The notes: a model not told the origin generated them from the letters alone. 64,000 nucleotides of DNA from Plantactinospora sp. KBS50 (GCF_002285795.1 NZ_CP022961.1:5894001-5958000); one strand, 5' to 3'. Positions 1 through 9,943 are shown, numbered from the stretch's first letter. Translations and numbers: made by a program.

Positions 1-79
1 CCGTGTGCCAGTGCTCCGCCGTGGTGGTGCCGCTGGGCGCCACCAGGCCGATGCCGGTGATCACGACCCGCGGGGTCAC
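1..79 (-). CDS. KS-beta / chain length factor, 5' end only
   Basis: Only the first 26 codons of this gene lie in the window; it runs off the left edge. It begins with GTG, overlapping the TGA stop of the KS-alpha gene in a GTGA arrangement. The N-terminus reads [16 protein letters not shown], the beta-strand and glycine-rich start typical of ketosynthases. Position right after KS-alpha identifies it as the chain length factor, which pairs with KS-alpha and helps set polyketide length. The residue replacing the active-site cysteine is outside the window, so the assignment rests on position and N-terminus. Confidence 0.8.
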   Translation of the reverse strand, partial: MTPRVVITGIGLVAPSGTTTAEHWHT

Positions 80-1389
80 GAGCCGACCTCCCCGACCTTC
101 GAGAAGATCATGGCGGACTGGAACCCGCCGAACCCGCTGCCCACCGAGAGCGCCGTGCCGACCGGAAGTTCCCGCGCGACGTTGGGCGTGTAGTCCAGGT
201 CGCACTCCGGGTCGCGGTTGGCCCAGTTCGCCGTCGGCGGGATGGCGCCGGCGTCGATCGCCAGCGCACAGGCGGCCATCTCGATGGCCCCGATGGCGCC
301 CAGCGAGTGCCCGATCATCGACTTGATGGAGCTGATCGGGACGCGGTAGGCCGACGGGCCGAGGGACCGCTTGAACGCGGCCGTCTCGTGCCGGTCGTTC
401 TGCTTGGTCCCGGAGCCGTGTGCGCAGATGTAGGACAGGTCCTGCGGGTTGAGCCGCGCCTGGGCCATCGCGTCGTCGATGGCCACCGACATCTCCAGGC
501 CGTCCGGGCGCAGGCCGGTCATGTGGAACCCGTTGCTGCGCGAGGCGTACCCGGTCACCTCGCAGTAGATCGGCGCGCCGCGGGCCAGCGCGTGCCCGAG
601 TTCCTCCAGCACCAGGACCGCGCCGCCCTCGCCGAGCACGAACCCCTGGCGGTCCCGGTCGAACGGCCGGGACGCCCGCGCCGGGTCGTCGTTGTCCGGC
701 GTGGTGGCGCGGATGGCGTCGAACGACGCGGCGGTCACCGGCGACAGCGGGGAGTCCGACGCCCCGGTGATCACCACGTCCGCCTCGCCGTCCTGCACCA
801 GTTGGTGCGCGTAGCCGATCGCGTCGATGCCCGAGGTGCAGCCGGTGGAGACCACCTGCACCGGCCCGTGCGCGCCGTACCGGATCGCCACCTCCGCGGC
901 CAGGCTGCTGGGCACGAGCGCCTGGTAGAGGAACGGGCTGGCGTACGCCTCGTCGACAAGCCAGTCGTGGCCGTGGTCGCTGACCACGACGTACTCCTGT
1001 TCCAGGGCCGTCGTGCCACCGACCGCGGTGCCGAGCACCGCGCCGACCCGGTCCAACCGCTCGTTGGCCAGGTCGAGCCCGCTGTCGGCGACCGCCTCGG
1101 CGGCGGCCACCAGGGCGAACTGGATGTACCTGTCGCAGCGGCGGATGTCCCGTGCCGACAGGCCGGCCTCGGCGGGATCGAAGTCGCACTCGGCGGCCAC
1201 CTGGGACCGGAAGTACGACGGGTCGTACCGGGTGGCCCAGCGGGTCGCCGTGCGGCCGTCGGTCAGCAGCGACCAGAAGGCCTTGCGGTTCAGCCCGCCG
1301 GGCGCCACCACCCCGACGCCGGTGACGACCGTACGGCGGGCGGCCGTACGGCGGGCGGCCGGCCCGCGGCGCCCGCTGCGCTCGCTCAT
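76..1389 (-). CDS. Type II PKS ketosynthase alpha (KS-alpha)
   Basis: This 437-residue protein is the condensing subunit of a minimal type II polyketide synthase. It forms a heterodimer with KS-beta and elongates a poly-beta-keto chain on the ACP using malonyl units, in the cytoplasm. The catalytic cysteine is C184 in STGCTSG, with H324 (CAHGSGT) and K356/H361 ([11 protein letters not shown]), so it is a true alpha subunit. Its start overlaps the cupin stop (ATGA) and its stop overlaps the KS-beta start (GTGA), so translation is coupled. The N-terminus carries a duplicated AARRT caused by a 14-bp direct repeat, an extension of about 20 residues beyond usual family members. Confidence 0.96.
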   Translation of the reverse strand: MSERSGRRGPAARRTAARRTVVTGVGVVAPGGLNRKAFWSLLTDGRTATRWATRYDPSYFRSQVAAECDFDPAEAGLSARDIRRCDRYIQFALVAAAEAVADSGLDLANERLDRVGAVLGTAVGGTTALEQEYVVVSDHGHDWLVDEAYASPFLYQALVPSSLAAEVAIRYGAHGPVQVVSTGCTSGIDAIGYAHQLVQDGEADVVITGASDSPLSPVTAASFDAIRATTPDNDDPARASRPFDRDRQGFVLGEGGAVLVLEELGHALARGAPIYCEVTGYASRSNGFHMTGLRPDGLEMSVAIDDAMAQARLNPQDLSYICAHGSGTKQNDRHETAAFKRSLGPSAYRVPISSIKSMIGHSLGAIGAIEMAACALAIDAGAIPPTANWANRDPECDLDYTPNVARELPVGTALSVGSGFGGFQSAMIFSKVGEVGS

Positions 1390-1805
1390 GCCTGCGCCGC
1401 CGCGAACTCGGCCGCCTCGCTGGCCGTCTCGGTGTCCACGTGTCCCAGGTCGGGTCGCGGTGCGAGCGGGCCGAGGTGGAAGATCGCCTGGGCCTCCACG
1501 TCGCCGGTGTTGCGCAGCCGGTGCCGCACGTTCGCCGGCACGAGCAGCCCGTGCCGGGCGTCGACCCGGACCGGCTCGTCGTCGATGTCGACCACCAGGC
1601 TGCCCGAGACGACGTAGAGGAACTCCTCGCTGTACGGGTGGTAGTGCTCCGCGATGGCCTCGCCGGGTTGCAGCGTGGCCACGCCGAGGAATCCGGAGGT
1701 GCTGCCGACGGTTGCCGGGCCGAGCACGACGCGGATCTCCGCCCCCCGGCGGGTGTTGGGTGGCTGCTCGCTCCAGGCGATCACCTTGGAAGTGACGGTG
1801 CTCAT
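1386..1805 (-). CDS. TcmJ-type cupin cyclase
   Basis: A 139-residue single-domain cupin. The first metal-binding motif is visible as [16 protein letters not shown] (about residues 52-67) and the second as [11 protein letters not shown] (about 87-97). Small cupins of this kind (TcmJ, WhiE ORFII) sit next to KS-alpha in type II PKS clusters and help later ring closures, as in tetracenomycin and pentangular polyphenol pathways. Its stop overlaps the KS-alpha start. The gap of about 60 bp from the aromatase gene is the largest in this operon and holds an AGGAGAT-type ribosome binding site in the minus-strand sense. Confidence 0.88.
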   Translation of the reverse strand: MSTVTSKVIAWSEQPPNTRRGAEIRVVLGPATVGSTSGFLGVATLQPGEAIAEHYHPYSEEFLYVVSGSLVVDIDDEPVRVDARHGLLVPANVRHRLRNTGDVEAQAIFHLGPLAPRPDLGHVDTETASEAAEFAAAQA

Positions 1806-1864
1806 GCTCGAAATCTCCTCGTCTCGACGGCCGGTGCCCCGGCCCGACCGACGGACCGATCGGG

Positions 1865-2587
<723 letters not shown>

Positions 2588-2591
<4 letters not shown>

Positions 2592-4024
2592 TGGTTCTCT
2601 CCTTTTCGTCCAGGCGCGGCCGCGGGCCGGTTGCGGTCCGCGGCCGGTTGTCCGGTCCCGGCGGTACGGAGCCGGTCGTCCTGCCGGATCCGGTCCACCA
2701 GTTGGGTGCTGTGCTCCGCCTTGCGGAACTGCGGATCGGCGATGACCCGGCGGAGGAACGGGATGGTGGTGCGCACCCCCGGCCCCTCGATGTCGAACTC
2801 GGCCAGCGCCCGGTCCATCCGGTCCAGCGCCTGCTCCCGGTCGGGCGCCCAGACCACGACCTTCGCCAGGAGGGAGTCGTAGTGCGGGCCGAGTTCGTAC
2901 CCGGGGTAGGCGTGCGTGTCCACCCGGGTGAACGGGCCGCCCGGCGGCTGGAACACCACGAGCCGGCCGGGGGTGGGGATGAAGTCCCGGTCCGGGTCCT
3001 CGCCGTTGACCCGGCATTCGACCGAGACGCCGCGCGGCACGATCTCGGCCTGGCGCAACTGCACGGTCAGACCCGCGGCGACCAGCAACTGTTCCCGGAT
3101 GAGATCCACCCCGGTGATCATCTCGGTGACCGGGTGTTCGACCTGGATCCGAGTGTTGATCTCCATGAAGTAGAAGCTCTCGTCGGCGTCCACGAGAAAC
3201 TCCAGCGTGCCGACGCCGGTGTAGCCGACCTCCAGCGCGGCCCGGACCGAGGCCGACGTGATCGCGGCCAGGGTCTCGGCCGACAGTGCCGGCGCCGGCC
3301 CCTCCTCGATCAGCTTCTGGTGCCGGCGCTGCACCGAGCAGTCCCGGGTGCCCAGGTGCACGCCGTTGCCCCGGCCGTCGCAGAGGATCTGCACCTCGAC
3401 GTGCCGAGCCTGTTCGAGATACCGCTCCAGGTAGACCCGGTCGTCCCCGAAGACCGACCGGGCCGCGGCGCGGGCGTGCGGGAAACTCTCGTCAAGCTCC
3501 TCGGGCCGGCGGACCACCGCCATGCCCTTGCCGCCGCCGCCCGCGACCGCCTTGATGATCACCGGGTAGCCGGCCCGCGCCGCCACCTCGCGGGCGGCCT
3601 CGACCGAGTCCACCGGCTGCACGCTGCCCGGCAGCAGCGGCAGCCCGGCCGAGCGCATCAGCGCCCGGGCCGAGGACTTGTCGCCCAGCCGGGCCATCTG
3701 CTGCGGGTCCGGCCCCACGAAGGTCAGCCCGGCCTCGGCGCAGACCTCGGCGAAGTCCGGATCCTCGGAGAGGAAGCCGTAGCCGGGGTGCACGGCGTCG
3801 CAGCCGGTCTGCAGGGCCGCCTCGACGATCGCGGCCACGTTCTGATAGCTGCGCCCCACCGCGCTCGGTCCGATGTGCACCGACTCGTCGAAGTGCCGCC
3901 GCAGTCGCTCGTCCCGGTCCGCGCTGGAGTACACCCCGACCGACCGGATGCCCAGCTCGCGCAGCGTCCGGGCGATCCGCAGGGCGATCTCCCCGCGGTT
4001 GGCGACGAGTACCTTGCCGAACAT
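2588..4024 (-). CDS. accC: Acetyl-CoA carboxylase, biotin carboxylase subunit
   Basis: A protein of about 478 residues that carboxylates the biotin on BCCP using ATP and bicarbonate. It begins MFGKVLVANRGEIALRIART, the canonical start. The ATP-grasp glycine loop GGGGKGM and the catalytic EINTRIQVEHPVTE segment are both present. The length is slightly above the 445-450 of housekeeping AccC because of a Pro/Arg-rich C-terminal tail. A GTG at 4033, abutting the BCCP stop, is an alternative start; I prefer the ATG at 4024 because it matches the family and has GGTGGAG just upstream. It probably supplies malonyl-CoA to the PKS. Confidence 0.95.
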
Positions 4025-4033
4025 CTGCTCCAC

Positions 4034-4537
4034 CTACCGCTCCGGATCGGCGGCCGGCGCACCGTCGCCGGAGGCCAGCCGCAGGATGGGTTGGCCGAAC
4101 TGGACCGGCTCGCCGTTGCCGACGAGAATCTCGGCCACGGTGCCGGCGCACTCGGCGACGATCGGGTTGAACAGCTTCATGGCCTCGACGATGCCGACCG
4201 TCTGTCCCTCCTCGACCGGGTCGCCGACCTCGATGAACGGCGCGTCGGTCGGGGCGGCGGCCCGGTAGAACGTGCCGACCATCGGGGAGCCGAGCACCGT
4301 ACCGGCCACGGCCGGCGGCTCGGCGGACCCGTTCGGGACGGGCAGCAGCACCGTCTCCTCGACCCGCCCCGGGTACCCCCCGGCACGCGGCTCCTGCCAC
4401 TCCACCTCGATCACGGCCGCGCCGGCCCGTACCCTGACCCGGCGCAACGGGCCGGGCAGGTCGTTCACCAGCTTCCGCGCCTGCTGCCGCAGCTCGGCGA
4501 GCGAGCCGTCCGCCGTCGGATCCTGCTCCGCGGTCAC
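4034..4537 (-). CDS. accB: Biotin carboxyl carrier protein of acetyl-CoA carboxylase
   Basis: A 167-residue protein starting at GTG, overlapping the stop of the carboxyltransferase gene (GTGA). The C-terminal biotinyl domain has the attachment motif IVEAMKLFN with biotinylated lysine K121, preceded by the SPMVGTFYRAAAP thumb region seen in bacterial BCCPs. The N-terminal 30 residues are a helical subunit-interaction region and the middle is Pro/Gly-rich. It shuttles carboxybiotin between biotin carboxylase and carboxyltransferase. A dedicated carrier in the cluster indicates local production of malonyl-CoA for polyketide extension. Confidence 0.94.
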   Translation of the reverse strand: MTAEQDPTADGSLAELRQQARKLVNDLPGPLRRVRVRAGAAVIEVEWQEPRAGGYPGRVEETVLLPVPNGSAEPPAVAGTVLGSPMVGTFYRAAAPTDAPFIEVGDPVEEGQTVGIVEAMKLFNPIVAECAGTVAEILVGNGEPVQFGQPILRLASGDGAPAADPER

Positions 4538-6255
4538 TCCCACCACCCCTTGTCCGCCGTCGGTGCCGGTGCCAGGTCGGTGGACCCGTCGGCGCCGAAG
4601 GCGCGGAACCGGCGACGACGCCGGGCCAGCAGCCCGTCCGGCTCGGTACGGTCCAGTCGGGCCAACGCGTGCCCGAGCGCGACCCGCAGTCCACTGGCCA
4701 TCGCCGTCGGGTCCGCCGCGGCACCGCCCGGCGGCTCGGGCAGCACGCCGTCGACGATGCCCAGTTCGAGCAGTTCGCGGGCGGTGATCCGGAGCGCGCG
4801 GGCCGCGTCCGGGGCGCACGCCGCGTCGCCCCAGAGGATCGCCGAGCAACCCTCGGGGCTGATCACCGAATAGGTGCCGCGCTCCGCGATCAGGACCTGG
4901 TCGGCGACCGCGAGCGCGAGCGCCCCGCCGCTGCCGCCCTCCCCCGTGATCACCGTGATCACCGGGGTGGCGAGCCCGAACATCGCCAGGATGTTTCCCG
5001 CGATGGCCGCCGACTGGCCGTTCTCCTCGGCCTCCCGACCGGGGTACGCCCCCGGCGTGTCGACGACCGTCACGATCGGCAGTCCGAGCCGGGCGGCCAG
5101 TTTCATCACCCGCAGCGCCTTGCGGTACCCCTCGGGCCGCGGCATGCCGAAGTTCCTGCTGACCAGTTCCCTGGTGTGGTGGCCCTTCTGGTGACCGACC
5201 ACCGCGACCGGCCGGCAGTCCAGCATCGCGAACCCGGCGACCACCGCCGGGCAGTCGGCGCTGAGCCGGTCGCCGCGCAGCTCGACGAAGCCGTCGAAGG
5301 TCTCCCGCAGGTAGTCCAGCAGGGTGGGCCGGGCGGTGTCCCGGGCCGCCGTGACGGCCTGCCACGGGTCCACGGTGTCCAGCCGGTGCGGCTCGGCGAC
5401 CACCGGATCCGGCTGCGCCGGCGCCGGCGCGGCGGCGACCGCGCGGGTCGCCAGGAACAGCCGGCGCAGCCACTCGCGCAGATCCCGGCGGTGCCGTACG
5501 GCGTCGACCTGCCCGCGGGCCAGCAGGAAGTCGGCGGTCTGGAAGTCGGCCGGCAGCTTCTGCCGGATCGTCTGCTCGATCACCCGCGGACCGGCGAAGC
5601 CCATCCGCGCGCCCTGTTCCACCAGCACGATGTCGCAGTTGGTGGCGAAGGAGGCCGCCACGCCGCCGTAGGTGGGGTCGGTCACCAGGCTCACCGAGAG
5701 CAGCCCGGCCTCGCCCAGCGCGCCGAGCGCCTGGCTGACCTTGGCCATCTGCATCAGCGACAGCGCGCCCTCCTGCATCCGGGCGCCGCCCGAGGCGGTC
5801 ACGATCAGCAGGGGGCAGCGGTCGGCCAGCGCGCGCTCGGCGGCCCGGGTGATGAGTTCGCCGACGGCCGTACCGAGGCTGCCGCCCATGAACCGGAAGT
5901 CCATGACGGCGAGGCAGACCGGCATGCCGCCGATCAGGGCGGCGCCGCAGACGACGGCGTCGTCCAGACCGGTCCGCCGGCGCGCCTCGGCGAGCCGTTC
6001 GGCGTACGGGCGCGCGTCGGTGAAGCCGAGCACGTCGCCGGCCAGCGCCCGTCCGCCGAGCGGCGCGAAGGTGCCCTCGTCCACCAGTTGCGCGATCCGC
6101 TCCGGCGCGGTCAGCCGGTGGTGCCGCCCGCACTCCGGGCAGACGTTCAGGTTGCGGGCCAGCTTCTTCCGGTAGACCAGCGCGCCGCAGGTCAGGCAGC
6201 GCGACCAGGGCTCGGCCGGGGCGAGGGCGGCGGGCCGGTCGTTGGTCACGGTCAT
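4534..6255 (-). CDS. Fused acetyl-CoA carboxylase carboxyltransferase (AccD-AccA)
   Basis: A 573-residue single chain joining the beta and alpha carboxyltransferase subunits. The N-terminal AccD part has a zinc ribbon with C20, C23, C39 and C42, followed by the crotonase fold (SGGARMQEGALSLMQM). The AccA part begins around residue 285 and contains VVGHQKGH and VVDTPGAYPGREAEE. It transfers the carboxyl group from biotin to acetyl-CoA. Fusions of this type are known in several aromatic polyketide clusters. The stop overlaps the BCCP start and the start overlaps the cyclase stop, so all carboxylase parts are made in step. Confidence 0.94.
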   Translation of the reverse strand: MTVTNDRPAALAPAEPWSRCLTCGALVYRKKLARNLNVCPECGRHHRLTAPERIAQLVDEGTFAPLGGRALAGDVLGFTDARPYAERLAEARRRTGLDDAVVCGAALIGGMPVCLAVMDFRFMGGSLGTAVGELITRAAERALADRCPLLIVTASGGARMQEGALSLMQMAKVSQALGALGEAGLLSVSLVTDPTYGGVAASFATNCDIVLVEQGARMGFAGPRVIEQTIRQKLPADFQTADFLLARGQVDAVRHRRDLREWLRRLFLATRAVAAAPAPAQPDPVVAEPHRLDTVDPWQAVTAARDTARPTLLDYLRETFDGFVELRGDRLSADCPAVVAGFAMLDCRPVAVVGHQKGHHTRELVSRNFGMPRPEGYRKALRVMKLAARLGLPIVTVVDTPGAYPGREAEENGQSAAIAGNILAMFGLATPVITVITGEGGSGGALALAVADQVLIAERGTYSVISPEGCSAILWGDAACAPDAARALRITARELLELGIVDGVLPEPPGGAAADPTAMASGLRVALGHALARLDRTEPDGLLARRRRRFRAFGADGSTDLAPAPTADKGWWE

Positions 6256-6590
6256 TCCGCCGGTCCGTTCCGCTCCGGCTCCCAGGTGTAGAAGCGGTGC
6301 GCCTGCGCGTCCTGGGGCGAGCGCCAGGTGCGCAGGTACGGCGTGATGAACGGATCGAGTTGGGTGCTGATCCGGCCGAACTCGGGGTGTTGGCGGGCTC
6401 GCTCGATCGCCTCGGCACCCCGGTCCTCGGTCTCCAGCAGGTGGACGTACAGATCGCCCAGCCGGTACAGCGACCGATGCCGCACCCCGGCCAGCCGGGG
6501 AAGTTCGGTGGCGTCGGATCGGGCCCAGATCTCGGCGACCTCGCGCTCCGCGCTTGGATCGATCTTCGCGACGATGAGTGATCTGTGCAT
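6252..6590 (-). CDS. TcmI-family polyketide cyclase
   Basis: A 112-residue ferredoxin-like alpha/beta barrel protein starting MHRSLIVAKIDPSAEREVAE. TcmI-family cyclases close the last rings of tetracenomycin-type and pentangular polyketides. The motif GVRHRSLYRLGDLYVHLLE matches the family core, and ITPYLRTWRSPQDAQAHRFY near the end is characteristic. I chose the ATG at 6590 because GGGG lies six bases upstream and the protein then starts like TcmI; an ATG six bases earlier would add two residues. It is the first gene of the leftward PKS operon and overlaps the carboxyltransferase gene by four bases. Confidence 0.93.
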   Translation of the reverse strand: MHRSLIVAKIDPSAEREVAEIWARSDATELPRLAGVRHRSLYRLGDLYVHLLETEDRGAEAIERARQHPEFGRISTQLDPFITPYLRTWRSPQDAQAHRFYTWEPERNGPAE

Positions 6591-6784
6591 GGACATCCCC
6601 AACCGGGTGTGATCGGTGCCGGGCCGTGAACCCCGCCGTACGGCGGGCGGCGTCGCCGGTGCCACGGCGCCGGCCGACGGTGCCCGATCAGATTCGCCCG
6701 GAACGTTCCCACCGTCGTGAGCCGGCGGTCCCCGATCGGTGGGGAACGGGCATGGCCCGGACCAGGCGGTCGTCCCTGGCCACG

Positions 6785-6842
6785 GTGGCGCCGACGCGCG
6801 ACGCGCAAGCACGCCGTGGCGCGCGTCGGCGCCACGGCGTGC
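6785..6842 (-). terminator. Two overlapping, mutually exclusive stem-loops
   Basis: Stem A pairs 6785-6800 (GTGGCGCCGACGCGCG) with 6820-6835, 16 perfect base pairs around a 19-nt loop. Stem B pairs 6809-6821 (GCACGCCGTGGCG) with 6830-6842, 13 perfect base pairs around an 8-nt loop. They share bases 6820-6821 and 6830-6835, so both cannot form. The site lies between a response regulator gene and the PKS operon, both read leftward. It may be the regulator's terminator or an attenuator in the PKS leader; no U-tract follows, which is usual in high-GC actinomycetes. Confidence 0.6.
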
Positions 6843-6891
6843 GGCTTGGCGGACCGGTGCTCCGAGGGCGTGGCCGGACCGGAAGGTGCTG

Positions 6892-6963
6892 CCGTCTCTG
6901 AGGCGGTTGCCGTCTCTGAGGCGGTTGCCGTCTCTGAGGCGGTTGCCGTCTCTGAGGCGGTGA
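6892..6963. repeat. 18-bp tandem repeat, four copies
   Basis: The unit gtctctgaggcggttgcc occurs four times in succession, the last with slight divergence at its end. There are no spacers, so this is not a CRISPR array. It sits just after the response regulator stop, in non-coding DNA upstream of the PKS operon. Confidence 0.85.
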
Positions 6964-6986
6964 CCGGATCTGGGACGGTGGCCGGG

Positions 6987-7652
6987 TCAGTGGCCGAGAC
7001 CGGCCCGGCGAGCCCGGACGGCCGCCTCGGTCCGGTCGGCGAGACGCAGCTTCGCGAAGATCCGCGACAGGTAATTGCGAACAGTTTTCACGCTCAGCCC
7101 GAGATCGCGGGCGATCGCGGCGTTGCCCTTGCCGTCGGCGACCAGCTCCAGCACGGCTCGTTCGCGGACGGTGAGTTCGGGAAAGGGATCCTGCAGCGCC
7201 GGCGGTTTGGTCAAATGCTCGACGACCCAGTCGGAGACGCGCGAGTCGAAAATCACGCTGCCGGCCTGGACGGTGGCGATGGCCAGCTTCAATTCGTCGG
7301 CGCCGGCGCCCTTGAGCAGGAAGCCCCGGGCTCCGGACCGCATGGCCGACAGAAACGTATCCCGATCCTCCAACATGGTGACGATGATCACCGCAATGTC
7401 CCGATTGCGATGCACGATCATTTTGGTCGCCTCGACACCATTGATGCCGGGAAGGTTGACATCCATCAGTACCACGTCCGGCCGCAGGCGGTCGATCAGT
7501 GCCAGCGCCTCCGCACCGTTCGAGGCCTCGCCGACCACCCGACATGTCCCGGTTGTTTGAAGCAGACCCCGGACGCCGGATCGGTAGAGCGGATGGTCGT
7601 CAGCGATCAGTACATCAACCACACCCGGCTTCGTTTTGTGCTCGATGTCCAT
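6987..7652 (-). CDS. NarL/FixJ-type response regulator
   Basis: A 221-residue regulator. The receiver domain (about residues 12-130) has the acidic pocket ADD and phosphoacceptor D64 in LMDVNLPG, with the conserved lysine in GFLLKG. The C-terminal LuxR-type helix-turn-helix (about 158-215) contains LTVRERAVLELVADGKGNAA and LSVKTVRNYLSRI. It overlaps the upstream kinase gene by 38 bases, so the pair is co-transcribed. Lying directly upstream of the PKS operon in the same orientation, it is a good candidate pathway regulator, though no binding site is proven. Confidence 0.94.
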   Translation of the reverse strand: MDIEHKTKPGVVDVLIADDHPLYRSGVRGLLQTTGTCRVVGEASNGAEALALIDRLRPDVVLMDVNLPGINGVEATKMIVHRNRDIAVIIVTMLEDRDTFLSAMRSGARGFLLKGAGADELKLAIATVQAGSVIFDSRVSDWVVEHLTKPPALQDPFPELTVRERAVLELVADGKGNAAIARDLGLSVKTVRNYLSRIFAKLRLADRTEAAVRARRAGLGH

Positions 7653-8436
7653 AGTCTGGTTCCTCCCCGTACAACCGGACCGGTAGCCCCGCCGACACCT
7701 GCATTCCCTGCGATTCGGTCGGCCCGATCGTGCACCACCCACCGCGCTCCCAGGCGCGCTGAATCATGTTGATCGTGCCGTTTCCGCACCCCACACCTCC
7801 GCCGACCAGGCCCACTCCGTCGTCGCGGACGACGACCCGCACCTCGTCCTCCACCAGCGCAACGGAGATCCAACAGTGCTCGGCACGCGAGTGCTTGAGC
7901 ACATTGATGATCGCCTCATGGATGATCCAGAATGCCGCCGAGCCCACGTCGGCCGGCACGTGTTCCAGCCCCTCGTCCAGGTGGAAGTCGAGCTCCAGGC
8001 GTTCCCCGAAGGCCCGCCGCATCCGGACCAGCATCGCCCGCAACCGGGTCGCCCAGCCGCCGGACTCCGCCGGCCCCTGCGCCATGGCCTCGTCCGGGTC
8101 CCGACCGGCCGCAATGCCACGGATGTACGTCACCAGTCCGGCCGCCTCGTCGTACAGCTCCCTGATGACCCTGGCCACCTCGTCCGGACGCTGTTCGATG
8201 AGGCGCATGGCCAGCTCAAGCTGGATCTTGATTCCGGACAACGTCGAGCCGACGCGATCATGCAGGTCCCGTCTGAGATCGCGCAGCGCCCGATCGCTGC
8301 CGGACGGGGTGATGTCGTGCGCCCCCCGGCGCCGGGTCTGCTGCTCGCTCGAGCCAACCCTGGCATCGCATTCGATCCGCACCCGTCGTGCTCCTGTCTC
8401 ATCAGCGACCAGCACGCAATCGACGCAACCGCGCAT
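7615..8436 (-). CDS. Sensor histidine kinase, soluble NarX-type
   Basis: A 273-residue kinase with no membrane segment or obvious sensor domain. The HisKA_3 dimerisation helix carries the phosphoacceptor histidine in LRRDLHDRVGSTLSGI. The ATPase domain has an N box (HEAIINVLKHS) and a G1 box (VRDDGVGL), followed by the divergent GCGNGTINMI. Without an input domain it probably senses a cytoplasmic signal or a partner protein. Its N-terminal 45 residues have two cysteines (CVDC) that could bind a metal or respond to redox state; this is speculation. It phosphorylates the regulator encoded by the overlapping downstream gene. Confidence 0.9.
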   Translation of the reverse strand: MRGCVDCVLVADETGARRVRIECDARVGSSEQQTRRRGAHDITPSGSDRALRDLRRDLHDRVGSTLSGIKIQLELAMRLIEQRPDEVARVIRELYDEAAGLVTYIRGIAAGRDPDEAMAQGPAESGGWATRLRAMLVRMRRAFGERLELDFHLDEGLEHVPADVGSAAFWIIHEAIINVLKHSRAEHCWISVALVEDEVRVVVRDDGVGLVGGGVGCGNGTINMIQRAWERGGWCTIGPTESQGMQVSAGLPVRLYGEEPDYGHRAQNEAGCG

Positions 8437-8941
8437 CGCAGCTAGCCAGACATTTAATTAACGGGATTACTCATCGACACTGGGGACTGTAACATCGGGC
8501 ATCTCGGAGGGCAACCTAAAGGGGTGCATGCTTGCGCCTCAACAGTCTCGCTACACCGTTCCCCGCACCGCCGGGAATTCAGCCCGAGCACCTTGGGACG
8601 TCACCACTCACCGTTGCAATGATCATCGTCGGCTGACCCATCAGTCAGCCTATCAAGATCTCAATCAAGCCACCTGAGCTGCCGATTCACGCAGCGTTCA
8701 TCTCATCTGCCGGGAAGCCGCACCAAGTGGAGGCAACGCGTCCTTCACATAGAGTCATATTCGGCCTCCTTGCCGCCGACCTGGCTCGCAGGTATGTTCT
8801 GCGATCGGCGCGGATAAATTACCGACCAGTCTCCACGGATCCCTTTCTGACGCGTCGTCACGAATGCGCGCACCACTTCTGCGGCCCGATTCACCAAAAC
8901 AATTAGTGGACATGCCATTTCGCCTACCCGAGGAGCGTCGG
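8437..8941. other. Divergent intergenic region with a 7-bp dyad
   Basis: About 500 bp of lower-GC DNA separates the leftward kinase/regulator genes from the rightward E1 operon. I see no gene. A perfect dyad GGCTGAC-N6-GTCAGCC lies at 8631-8650 and could be an operator. The AT-rich stretches near 8450 and 8815 are the best places for promoters. A GAGGAG ribosome binding site at 8930-8935 fixes the E1 alpha start. Confidence 0.5.
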
Positions 8942-9934
8942 ATGACCAGTCCACCGAGCACGAAGAGTAGCCACGAGCCGTCGATCGCCGAGGTCTACCG
9001 CGTCCTGCGGACGATTCGTGAGTTCGAGGAACGGGTGCACGAAGAGTTTCCAAAGGGCGAGATCCCGGGCGCCGTGCACCTGTACGCGGGCCAGGAGGCG
9101 GTCGCCGCCGGAGTCTGCGCGCAACTGCGTCCGGACGACTACATCGCGAGCACCCACCGGGGCCACGGTCACGCGATCGCCAAGGGCTGCGACATCACGG
9201 CGATGATGCTGGAGCTCTACGGCAAGGCCGGCGGGCTGTGCGGCGGCAAGGGCGGCTCCATGCACATCGCCGACTTCGACCGCGGCATGCTCGGGGCGAA
9301 CGGGGTGGCCGCCGGCGGGGTGCCGCTGGCCCTCGGCGCCGCCCTGTCGGCGAAGGTCCGCGGCAGCGGACAGGTGGCCGTCGCGTTCGTCGGGGACGGC
9401 GGGGTGAACCAGGGGGCCTTCGCCGAGAGCCTCACCCTGGCCGCGGTCTGGCGGCTGCCCGTGGTGTTCGTGGTGGAGGACAACGGCTACGCCCAGGCCA
9501 CCGGAACCGCCTTCCACCTGGGCGGGATGGACGTCGCGGCCCGGGCGACCGCCCAGGGGATCCCGGCCCGGGTGGTCGACGGGTACGACGTGTTCGCGGT
9601 CCGCGCCGCCGCGGCGGACGCCGTGCGGCGGGCCCGCGACGGCCACGGGCCGGCGCTGCTGGAGTGCCGGGCGCAGCGCTTCTTCGGCCACATGGAGGGC
9701 TGGGACCAGCAGGCCTACCGCGGCGCCGGCGAGGTGGACCGGATCCGCGCCGAACACGACTGCATCCAGCTCTTCCTCGATCGGGTCACCGCGGAACAGC
9801 AGCTCGACGCGGCGCAGATCGCCGCGATCGACGCAAGCGTCCGGCAGGACGTGGAGCGGGCGGTCGCGGCGGCCCGCAGCGCACCAGATCCCGACGTCGA
9901 CAGCCTGCTGACCGACGTCTACGTCAACTACTGA
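8942..9934 (+). CDS. 2-oxoacid dehydrogenase E1 component, alpha subunit
   Basis: A 330-residue thiamine-diphosphate enzyme subunit of the pyruvate/acetoin/branched-chain dehydrogenase family. The ThDP motif is GDGGVNQGAFAESL with the closing VEDN, and the family segments GQEAVAAGV and STHRGHGHAIAKG are present. It decarboxylates a 2-oxoacid and passes the acyl group to a lipoyl-E2. The ATG at 8942 follows GAGGAG by six bases. The beta subunit follows after 10 bases, but no E2 or E3 gene is nearby. In a polyketide cluster it may supply an acyl starter unit or act with housekeeping E2/E3. Confidence 0.92.
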   Translation: MTSPPSTKSSHEPSIAEVYRVLRTIREFEERVHEEFPKGEIPGAVHLYAGQEAVAAGVCAQLRPDDYIASTHRGHGHAIAKGCDITAMMLELYGKAGGLCGGKGGSMHIADFDRGMLGANGVAAGGVPLALGAALSAKVRGSGQVAVAFVGDGGVNQGAFAESLTLAAVWRLPVVFVVEDNGYAQATGTAFHLGGMDVAARATAQGIPARVVDGYDVFAVRAAAADAVRRARDGHGPALLECRAQRFFGHMEGWDQQAYRGAGEVDRIRAEHDCIQLFLDRVTAEQQLDAAQIAAIDASVRQDVERAVAAARSAPDPDVDSLLTDVYVNY

Positions 9935-9943
9935 GGAGACGCC

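Larger units (their letters stand above)
6591..6986. other. Gene-free leader between response regulator and PKS operon
   Basis: No convincing gene lies here. The stretch is the 5' leader of the leftward PKS operon and the 3' flank of the response regulator gene. It holds an 18-bp tandem repeat and two overlapping stem-loops, listed separately. Confidence 0.6.

Noticed and set aside
2648-4873. 741-residue open frame on the + strand
   Set aside because: It is antisense to the biotin carboxylase and BCCP genes, which are certain.
6892-6963. CRISPR-like array
   Set aside because: The four 18-bp repeats follow each other with no spacers and there are no cas genes.
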